Shown: positions 55,303 through 64,000 of the stretch, piece by piece | Position numbering within the stretch: position 1 is the stretch's first letter | How the letters are laid out: the number at the start of each line of letters is the position of its first letter | Assembly: GCA_964020975.1 (NCBI GenBank) | Contig: OZ026629.1 | Location: forward strand, 53,278,231 to 53,342,230 | Length of the DNA stretch: 64,000 nt | Direction of reading: 5' to 3' | Origin: Hermodice carunculata | Taxonomy: Eukaryota; Annelida; Polychaeta; Eunicida; Amphinomidae | Made by a program: the position numbers and the translations under genes | Notes under the pieces: model-generated | The model's database searches: none | Told to the model about the DNA's origin: nothing | The model's input: the letters and a program-made list of their open reading frames with translations, nothing else

Positions 55303-55929
55303 GTATATAGTGTGTGTTATATGTATGTGCCCAATACAGAACTACACGTACAATGGGCCCAGGTTATACTGTTACCAAATATTCCTTCTTGAATTGTAAA
55401 CTCGTGGACTCTTCTGACTCACACAAATCCTTAGATAGGAAAAGTAAACATTGCAATATCGAGTCCGTGTATGAGAGAGAAAAAAGAGTAGCGTAAACGG
55501 CGTATTTTCAGAGCGGTCGTTTGTTTGACTTGAAACTGGTTTCTGTGTTTACATATGCAGGGGTATGTATCCACGCTTTCAGTCCATTTCACGATCAACC
55601 AAATGTCAAGTTATAAAATGAGCAAATGTCTAGGGAGCGAAAAAGTCGAAATGTGAGGTACTCTTACATGCACGCGTACAACCCGAGTTCCAAGAAAATC
55701 ATGAGAATCAGAAACAAATAATCCCTGCGTAGTTTTGCATGTTTACACGAGTTCTTATGTGATCTCTTTCTTGTTGCATGGGGGACCTTTTACTGATCAA
55801 AAGTGGTCAACAAGGGGGTGGGAGCGCTATCTTGTTTGTTTAAAAAACTAAAATTCCGGGCAAGATTTTCAGAAGTGCACTTTTTAATGTGAAATATCCC
55901 ACCTCCCTTTCACATACCGTGAACCCCTT

Positions 55930-56155
55930 TCTTCGAAGGTCATGAACGGACACGCTTCAGTAGTCACCATGATCCAGTAACGTGGGTTAGTCATGCATTC
56001 ATTATCATTGTATTGTGGAGCATGTACTTACCCTGGCCAAACAGGTAACGCTGGCAGATCCATGAAGTGGACGAGTGGGTTGAACGGTTTTCATGTGAAA
56101 CTTGAATTATAGCAGCGAATTATAGGATTTTTACACCGAGAAATTAATTGGAGGC
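55930..56155 (+). promoter_or_regulatory. Proximal promoter / 5' UTR of FRRS1-like paralog B
   Basis: Counterpart of 16100-16324. TTAGTCATGCATTCAT is unchanged (55987-56002), as is GAAATTAATTGG just before the start codon. The sequence between is more diverged. Confidence 0.5.
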
Positions 56156-56213
56156 ATGATGAAAAAGTATGCAGCAGTGGGGTTACTTCAGTTACTTTGT
56201 ATCAACTACTCGG
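56156..56213 (+). CDS. FRRS1: FRRS1-like paralog, exon 1 only (signal peptide)
   Basis: Encodes MMKKYAAVGLLQLLCINYS and ends CGG|GTAAGA in phase 1, exactly like exon 1 of gene A. Three of 58 bases differ, giving two replacements (C5Y, T6A) and one silent change. No exon 2 is found in the remaining 7.8 kb, which is expected because intron 1 of gene A is 9.4 kb. It could be a complete second gene or a partial duplicate; the window cannot tell. Confidence 0.75.
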
Positions 56214-56976
56214 GTAAGACACACGGCTTGCATATAGATTTCATTGCATGGGGAAAATCCCTTAATAATGATAATGATTTCATAAGGAAAAGCACCCCTT
56301 TTCAGCGGGGGTCCCAGGATAACTAGGTTGATTCAATGAACACTTCAGGATAAGTTAACTATTAATCGACATAAATACAAATTGTCCATTGATTACAGTG
56401 TTACTGTGTTCAGCTCGGTGCAGTAAATCGATCACATAGATTTTCATCATACGGTAAAAACAGCTTACTTGTTTACGTTTTGCCTCAACAGTTTAATATA
56501 TTATTTGAACATCTTGAATTGAGTTTAAGATGTATACCCATATCAAGATGTTGCAATGCTCTTTACTATAATGGAAACAATAGCGACTAAATTATGTATA
56601 ATCGGTTATTACAACCATGCTAAACAAACAAAAAGTTTAGAAGTTTCTTTAGATTTTAAGCGACATAGAAATTGCAATTTTCCAATTGTCATGATTAACA
56701 TATCTACCAAAATTATTGAAAAATCTCAAATTTGATGAAAATATATATCCTTGGCTAATTACACTGAACACTATTGATGATTAAAACGATTGTTAATCGA
56801 GGAGAGTCTTAAAATACCAACGTAACACGACTCATTATACATTGCTGCACATGTGTTAATAGTTTGAGATATCGTATAACAATATGAACTGTAAACAATA
56901 AAGTAACTACTTTTAGATACTCCTACATATTAAGAACATTCCGATCGTTCATAACCATCAGGGATAATCATCTTTG

Positions 56977-57355
56977 AAGATCTTCAACATTTAAACTTTT
57001 CAAGTGTCCCCATATAGCATAAATTATGTTTGTGCTTCATTGGATGCACCTATAGCACACACCTATAAATTGAAGTTGGAATGACGTCTCCAGATACTCA
57101 ACATTTAAACTTTTCAGGTGCCCCAAATTAGCACGAATAAAAATTTTACCACTTTTGTTTTGTGGTTCATTGGATGTAACTACAGCACGAACCTATGAAT
57201 TGAAGTAGGTATGGCACCTCTACATATATTACTTTTGAAGATATTCAAGATTTCTATTTTAAAATGACCATAATTTACATAATTTTTAAAATGTTCACCT
57301 CTTAATAAAAAGGTAACACTGTATATGGAGGTATGATCATGCCACATCCGTTTTA
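56977..57355 (+). mobile_element. Tandem-repeat element remnant, about 2.5 monomers
   Basis: Monomer landmarks: AACATTTAAACTTTTCA, TTCATTGGATGCACCTATAG, ATAAATTGAAGTTGGAATGA, then a second and partial third unit and ATAAAAAGGTAACA with GGAGGTATGATCATGCCA, the part preceding the tail in intact copies. No head or tail hairpin remains. It sits at the point where homology to intron 1 of gene A breaks off. Confidence 0.6.
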
Positions 57356-57359
57356 AACA

Positions 57360-58385
57360 TCTTTCAACAAATGACCAAGTTATCTAAGGCCTAACGAAAT
57401 ACATGTGTGGTTCCGGTAACCCGACCGACCATACTGAAAAGGTCCAACCCTAAATAATTTTTATGACACATAAAAAAAAAGGTTTTAAGCCGCCCTCCCT
57501 AATAAAAATTAATTGACCCTGAAAGATTTTATCGAGAAAGTGGCCGTCGTATGCAGTTATTTTGCGGTAAAGTCAATTCAAACACAGCAGTTTATTTCGC
57601 CTTGTCTGGAGGGTTAACTTGGGTGGGGGAAGCAGCATAGCTGCATAGCCACAATTGTTTGGTGATAGTTATTGTAATATTTCTCTAGGTTCCAGGTATC
57701 CGTTCTCCAAGTTACCAGGGCAAACGATCGTTAAAGTATTTTTTAAAACATGACCATCTTAATTTTAAACTGCCCACTCGGTTGTGTCTGAAACAGTTAT
57801 CGTTTGTTACAAATCGAAATGAGACATGATACCCTGGCAAATCATGCACTATTGGTGAGCGCCATTTTGAACATGGCGCAAGGCATTGTGGGACTGTCGC
57901 ACAAAATTGCATTTGATTTGGATATCAATGCGAATCGCGGCTACGTGTTTTCAGCTCTGTTTGCAATGTGCATGGATGAAAATGAACGAGGTAGACTGAA
58001 CATAATCAAATGTACCCAAGTTTGCACACAATCGTATTCCATCTCAAAATACTTAGCACGTGGTCTTGTACTTTCTGTTGACGATTGTTGTTTATTCATG
58101 GTCCGGCTCGGGATTATTTTCATTGCTAGAATTGGTAGCTAGTAACATTGAGTAAGGGAGCCAAAAAATAATATACACCATAAAACAACATATACCATAT
58201 AATTATTGATGCTCTGAAATATTTGCAAAACATGTACTTTTGGTTTCATGTATTATACCCACCCACCCCACCCCCCCCACCCCCGCCGATCGCCCCATTA
58301 CTTTCCTTATTTACAAACCATTGGACACGGAATCCACAATTTTCAAAAAAATGGTATCCAAAATATATGCGTGATTAGTTTTGAG
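57360..58385. other. Paralog intron 1, nothing recognised
   Basis: Contains an unassigned open stretch (57804-58142) without domain or splice signals, and a C-rich run near 58259-58285. Confidence 0.4.
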
Positions 58386-58389
58386 TGAC

Positions 58390-59065
58390 ACCGAGCCACC
58401 ATAGGTTTCCTTCAATTCAGATTTCTTTAAACATGCTCTGATTTATGATTCATAGACCTGCTGAATTCCTTTATAAAACACCCCTACCTCATATATGTGT
58501 GACTCAGAAAAATAAACACCAGGCGAATTTCTGAGCTGCACGTTACATACACTAAATTCTTCTTAGCTTTATTAATTTACTAATTAATTTTCCTCTCATT
58601 CTCCTTGTTTTCTAATATAAATTAAGCCATATGCTATTTTTCCTCTTAATTTATTTATTGATAAGTTTTCATAAACTTTATTATTGTTGTTGTTATCATT
58701 ATCATCATATTCATCTCATTCGTTTTTAATAAAAGAAATTATGGCGAGATATTCTTTTGCCTCTATTCTCACTCATCAGAAAAGACTCAATAGAAGTTTG
58801 GACAAGATGTAACCTTCCTCAGTGGCATGTTGCATGCCAAATCACAGCTATTGAACAACTGTCTTTCAATTAATGGTGCAGTACCTTCATAATTAACGTT
58901 CCAGCTGCCACAAGGCGACTTCAGCATAGAAAAGGCTCCACTTTACTGATAATAGACAGACACGCAGTATACATGTAGATATTCTACAAAACAAACCTCA
59001 AAGTATCACTGTGACCTGTAATCTGTTATCCATAGGTGCTTACACGCGACACACTTTTTTCTGTT
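58390..59065 (+). repeat. Intron 1 blocks shared with gene A, with empty sites
   Basis: 58390-58560 matches 20160-20315, 58720-58856 matches 20770-20917, and 58868-59065 matches 21382-21560. The repeats at 20335-20690 and 20918-21381 of copy A are absent here. Confidence 0.75.
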
Positions 59066-59069
59066 CATT

Positions 59070-59751
59070 TGCTTTAGTGTGTGTATGTTCTAATAATTGC
59101 TCTCGTCGTCTTTCTTCACATTTGTTGATGATAGATCATCGGTAAAAGGGGACCCGGAACCCGGTTCACGTCACACAATCTGAGTCACTTTTCTATAATT
59201 TGCATGCAGAAAGCAGTCAAGGGTGCTTCTAATGTAAACAATAAGGTCTGAAGTTTTTTTGCACTACAAACATCAGACTTTCCTAGTGATGTTTGAAGAT
59301 GTGGCTGGGGTGGGGGAGGGATGGAGCAAATGTATATACAGACCATATTTCCAGGATCCCTTGTTTAAATCATACCTAACCTGTTTGATAATGACTTAAA
59401 ACGTGAAAGTTTGTTCATAAACAGAGAAAATAACCTATCAAGGCCCTGCTGCTGGGAGAGTGGCAGCCAAGCTGTGTTGTCAGATCACATGGGGCCAAAT
59501 TAGGGCACACTGCGGTAAGCTTTGGGAGTAAACACCTCCGTGTTAGTTGTCCGTTTGTTTCTTATACTGTATGTGTAAATTTACTGGATGAATAGTGGGT
59601 CATAGTTGTGATGCACCCCGTCTTAGCCTCTTGGTTGTTTGAAGAGCAAACCTTCCTGTCTGATGTAGATTTTGCTACTTGTGTTCCTCGTCTTAGGTCC
59701 AGGTCAACAGAACATACAGCATGACATACATGGTCAGAAATGACCATTTTA

Positions 59752-59849
<98 letters not shown>

Positions 59850-60435
59850 AACCCTTATGTTTATCAAGTAACCAACAGTACTTGAAATTTAAAACAAAAT
59901 AGCCTGTTTATCAACCAAAAAGAGGTAAAGTAACATGCAACTGTGGCATGTAGTGCTTCGACACGTGTGTAAAGCAGTGCCAATCTGTAGCCAGCTTGGA
60001 AATGGATAAGTTTCCATGTAGAAATTTTCCAAATGTCGAATGAGATTAGTAATGTCCCATGGCATAATATTAGCATGCATGGTTCTGCAAGAGCCATGAT
60101 TACAACGGGATTAACTTAAGTTTAAAATAAAACAGCCTTTTGGGGGGGGGGGGAGAGTCACTTTACTGAGAAAGTTCCTGGCCTACAGCTGACAAGAAAC
60201 AAAAGCTTACGAGTGTGGCAATGTGAGCATCATACAAAAATAAAAAAAAAACTGCAGTGTACTGAACTGTACCAGGTCTGGAAAGGGAAACACCCGTGTG
60301 TTCCCAAAAGACAATTTTGCGCAGAAAAATGGATTATTGCCATCAAAAGAGAGTCAATAAGGTCCATCATGTTTTTCAATGGGAACAAAATGGCGGACAC
60401 TTCTATGCCAACTGGGACACGAACTGAGCCTCTGC
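59070..60435. other. Paralog intron 1, (AT)n and unrecognised sequence
   Basis: Apart from about 95 bp of AT at 59754-59848 and a poly-G run near 60142, nothing was identified. Confidence 0.5.
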
Positions 60436-60439
60436 GGTA

Positions 60440-60870
60440 CTAGCCTCAAGGCTTAGGTCTATTTAATTTATGCTAATAAGTTTAAACGTTCAATGTATCA
60501 TCGACACTATTTTAAGATAAAGTTGCCAAACCAACTTCAATTCCTATGCACGATTAATTCTTTACTCATGTCAGGATGTGTGCAAGATTCAACATTTACA
60601 AGACTGTCATTCTCATGGTCTCTTATGTCTTGATGCATATATAGCTGATGGACACAAAGTCAATATTGTAGGGTGTCAATGCATGCAAGCTTTGAAGGCA
60701 CAGACAGATTTACTTTGAAGCATTTTTGTTTTGTTTTGTTTTGTTTTTGTGTGCTTTTTTCGGTTTTGTTTTTGTTTTAGTTTCGTTTCTCTTTTTGTAT
60801 GTTTTTTGTTTTGTTTTTTTGTTTAGTTTGTTTTTTGAGGGGGTGGTGGTGGTTTTGTTTTGTTTTGTTT
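60440..60870 (-). mobile_element. Tandem-repeat element fragment with (TTTTG)n, minus orientation
   Basis: Read on the minus strand: a TTTTG-type simple tract complement (60723-60870), then the head GCTTCAAAGTAAATCTGTCT followed by GTGCCTTCAAAGC (about 60665-60720), then monomer parts GAATTGAAGTTGGTTTGGC and TTTAAACTTATTAGCATAAA (60460-60545). The tail is missing. Confidence 0.55.
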
Positions 60871-60899
60871 ACTTGCAGACCGAAATGTGTAACCTCATA

Positions 60900-61380
60900 T
60901 GTGAAGAAATGTTTTAGTGTCCTGGGAGTGTTGGATATATACTGCGGCATAAATTAAATATACAGCTCAACAATTCAATAAGATTAAGTGGATTCGATAT
61001 TATTTACAAAATCTTACAAGGCTTTGTTTCCTCATGATAAAAATGCAACTTAATAAATTAAAATAATTAAAATACAATGATAATAAAGGGGTCAATGTTT
61101 CTGGCTAAGGCACTGTTAAGGTACTTAGATGTATATTCAATCCCATTATTAATGATGATCTTAAAGGATCGTTTATTCACAACAAAATGAGTGCCAAACA
61201 TTTTTGTTTATACATTACGTTCAATACAAAGTATGACTCCCTACAATGAAAAAGTGAGTGTTTCACTGTTCATCGTATTTCTTTCATACTCTTGTTCTCG
61301 CTGAGCACCGTAATTTCTTAACAGGTTCTGTCGTAGAAACAAATAATTTTGGCACTTATAACCTAAATTTTTAGTAAGTT
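60900..61380. other. Non-coding stretch, nothing recognised
   Basis: AT-rich, no features supported. Confidence 0.4.
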
Positions 61381-61394
61381 TCAATAGGACCGTT

Positions 61395-61700
61395 TCTATT
61401 CGCCCGGTTGTTGTGCAGATAGTGTTAGCCCATGCTTTTTTGCCCAGATGTTGAACAAATTAAAATTGAGAGTGCTTCATTCGCCCAGCTATTGTGCCAA
61501 TTGGAGCCGAAGCTTATTTGCCCAGCTGTGGTGCCAACGTTTGACCATGCTTTGTTTGCCCAGTTGTTAATTCTGGCAATATAGAATTTGACGTGCCTAG
61601 CTGTTTCGCCAATGGGATTTGGTCACAGCACCTATCTGCCCAGCTGTTGGGCGAACGGGGTTTAACCATGCTTACTTTGCCCAGCTGTTGTTTCAAACTG
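61395..61700. repeat. Degenerate minisatellite, TTTGCCCAGCTGTTGTGCCAA type
   Basis: A core close to TTGCCCAGCTGTTGTGCCAA recurs about eight times (near 61400, 61440, 61482, 61520, 61557, 61594, 61640, 61678) at about 37-46 bp spacing, often followed by a GACCATGCTT-like block. CAGCTG, a 6-bp palindrome and E-box sequence, lies inside several units. Confidence 0.7.
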
Positions 61701-61704
61701 TAAT

Positions 61705-62770
61705 CTCGTTTCATTTCATTTGATAACAGTTTCTCATATTTGTGTGCGATCCTTTGGACCTCCTGTGTCTGCGCTTGTATTTGTCACACATGATGGCTTC
61801 TTTACCAGCACGCCGAACAACCATGGCAATAATTACATGGCCCAAGTTGCACTTTCCTACAACTCGGTAGAAGTGGAATTGATGTGTACCTCCCAGGTCA
61901 CATCTGTCCAACGGTACACCACAGCCATTAACAATATCAACGACAATTTGTTACGTATCTTTGTTCTTAGTTTCCAGAATATTCATGGATTTTAGATTAT
62001 GTCACCTTGTATATTGCTGACTGTTAACATGTGTAACACGATGCTTTAGAATGTGTCTTTTCATATTATCAGTTTTCTTTAGAAATGTATTAAGGCCCTC
62101 CTTCATTATCTTAGAACTGACTACTGTCGCTTTAGTATTGGATTCGACAAATAGCTGTATAGCCACTTGTCCATTCCAATACGAAAGCAACAGTAGCAGG
62201 TTCAGCAGCTTTAGTTTCTGTTCCTTGGAGAAGGACTTTTCAGCATCCGTTATGTGTCAGAGGGCGTCTCCTATCATCGCCTGCTTGAGAGCTCAAAGAC
62301 ACCACACAGATTGTTCAATATGTGGTTTTCGGTAGTGCCTAGTTTTGCACCAAGAGTCCCAGCCAATGTACAACACTCTATGTCTGTTGCAGTCATTGTG
62401 GCCAACGGTATCAGCGTTAGGGCCTAGTAAACCTTGGGTGAGCACGGCAGTGGTGACACATGGGTCAGGGAGATTTCGTTCGACCAAGCAAATGACAGGT
62501 TTCACTTTTGCTGTGGTAACCTCAGCATATATAAGGCTCCAGTGTGTAAAAAGTTACTATAGCGGGTTGTGTTATCGGATGAACAAAACAGAGATCTTGA
62601 ATTCCATTAACAATACAGCAGAATGTTATGGATAATCACACTTGATGGTGCCTGCTGTCACAACAAAGCAACCGGTTATACAAGGAGCTTTGCATTTGGG
62701 AACACAAGCCATCAATGCTGTTTGCATGTTTCATCCACAGATCTTCGCTGAGTGGACAAATACAAACCTA
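61705..62770. other. Unassigned stretch with several open frames
   Basis: GC content and open-frame density are a little higher than in the surroundings (61720-61995, 62051-62335, 62345-62635), but no frame shows a domain, and no convincing splice pair fits the FRRS1-like gene. Confidence 0.35.
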
Positions 62771-62772
62771 AC

Positions 62773-63377
62773 TAGAAAAAATGATTTGCTGCATAGCAAA
62801 TCAGTGTTTGTGTCTTCAAAGCATATTGGTATGGCAATGTACAACTATTCCATAACACAGTAGTAGAAGTTAGAATGGCATCTCTATCTATTATAGCTTT
62901 GAAGTTATTTAAGATTTAAAATTTCTAATGGTGCTATTTAGCATAATTTGAATTGCTACAACTTTTGTTTATAATCCACTAGGTGCGCAGTGGTCAATTA
63001 CGTCCTGGTAGAAATTTAAATGACATCTCTATCTATACAAGTTTTAAAGATATTCAAGATTTAAAATTTCAAATGCTGCTAATTAGCATAAAATTTAAAT
63101 TGCTACAACTTTTCCTTTAAATTCATTAGATGCTCAATGATCAATAACCCTATGGCAGAAATTGGAATGACATCTCTATCTATTATACTTTTGAAGATAT
63201 TCAAGATTTAAAATTTCAAATGCCCCTAATTTGCATAATTTTTAACATCTTCATTCCTCTGTATAAAAAGGCCCAACTCCTTGTATGGAGGTACAATCAT
63301 GCCAAGTTTGGAGTTTCTATGTATATAGAGTCTGAGACAAGTGTCGGACAAATTCACTGGTAAAGAAGAAAGAAGGA

Positions 63378-63420
<43 letters not shown>

Positions 63421-63466
63421 GAAGGAAGGAAGGAAGGAAGAAGTGTGTGTTGACACACACGCTTTA
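62773..63466 (+). mobile_element. Intact-looking palindrome-headed tandem-repeat element, three monomers
   Basis: Starts TAGAAAAAATGATTTGCT with the same palindrome GATTTGCTGCATAGCAAATC (62783-62802) as the copy at 13671, then GTGTTTGTGTCTTCAAAGC. Three ~145-bp monomers start at about 62866, 63010 and 63155. It ends with AAGTTTGGAGTTTCTATG, (GAAA)n(GGAA)n and the tail hairpin 63441-63464. The first ~170 bp are about 95% identical to the copy at 13661, so both are fairly young. It lies in intron 1 of the paralog. Confidence 0.8.
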
Positions 63467-63479
63467 ATTAGGACAGTGT

Positions 63480-64000
63480 ATAGACATAGAATCAGAAATA
63501 GATCAGTGCATACGGTTTTCACATGACGCTTTTTGCCAGTATCAAAATATGGTCTCATTGTGCCAGGAACATTAAAACGGGCCCTTGAAATCATATGGAA
63601 TTATTACAATCTCTTTACACGGAAAACATATCATCAGTGAAACATGCATATAGTTTTAAAAAGGCTTCCCCACGTTTTGCAAGGCTTTTCTGTACGCCCA
63701 AGTCCTTTGCCCCAGTCTAGGCCACAGACATGCCCACATTTGTAACGGAAGAGGATGCTGAGAGTTAGGATATCATGAGATACCTGAACATGAGAAACAA
63801 AGTTAAATACCTTTTTGAATGCATATATACAGTGTATAAAGCCAAAAGTCTGGCTGGAGTCCCGACGAGTGAACCACTTGCCGGTTATGCTTGGCCCAAT
63901 TTACGTCGCTTACCTGACCTTGAAACTAGGTCAAGGTCATCCATATAACACCTTGTGCATAAAGGACATAACAGACTTCTATACTGTGAATAAAAATATT
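63480..64000. other. Paralog intron 1, window end
   Basis: A short segment at 63625-63665 matches 22735-22790 of gene A intron 1. The last 100 bases contain AACTAGGTCAAGGTCATCCA, a motif also found near 15452 and 48145. No exon is visible before the edge. Confidence 0.45.

Noticed and set aside
57804-58142. 112-codon open frame in paralog intron 1
   Set aside because: No known domain, no splice pair, and no match to the FRRS1-like exon 2 that should come next.
61720-62635. Run of three open frames that could be a small gene
   Set aside because: They differ in frame, lack shared splice logic and match nothing I know; chance is sufficient in slightly GC-richer DNA.

Overview
The window is AT-rich animal DNA with long introns, canonical GT-AG splice sites, very many microsatellites and decayed transposons. 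Its one recognisable host gene has the Reeler-DOMON-cytochrome b561 layout of ferric-chelate reductase 1 (FRRS1, also called SDR2). Long (TATC)n, (AGT)n, (GA)n and (AT)n tracts, together with tandem-repeat mobile elements, fit a marine invertebrate (amphioxus, hemichordate, echinoderm or mollusc). The sequence alone does not decide which.

Layout. 1-15.6 kb: no secure host gene; a decayed Ty3/gypsy integrase tail (about 0.2-0.7 kb), an array of hairpin units (4.6-5.0 kb), small foldback elements, a structured tandem-repeat mobile element (13.66-14.62 kb) and a long tetranucleotide complex. 15.7-45.1 kb: a complete 13-exon FRRS1-like gene on the + strand. I rebuilt it exon by exon; every splice phase agrees and the spliced reading frame is 597 codons plus stop. 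Its introns hold three antisense LINE remnants, tandem-repeat elements, SINE-like pieces and large microsatellites. 45.1-54.4 kb: 3' flank with a fourth antisense LINE, a 304-bp tandem duplication, a short-period satellite and another tandem-repeat element. 54.5-64.0 kb: a diverged second copy of the FRRS1 promoter, first exon (signal peptide) and much of intron 1. The rest of this paralog should lie beyond the right edge, because intron 1 of the first copy is 9.4 kb and only 7.8 kb remain here.

Two results stand out. First, the tandem FRRS1 duplication: intron-level homology between the copies gives empty sites for repeats present in only one of them. Second, at least ten copies or fragments of one dispersed family with a fixed architecture: a palindromic head containing AGCAAATC, monomers of about 135-155 bp, a simple repeat, then a GTGTGTTGACACAC-type tail hairpin. 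This layout recalls the non-autonomous Helentron-type (HINE, DINE-1, bivalve pearl) elements. That placement is inference.
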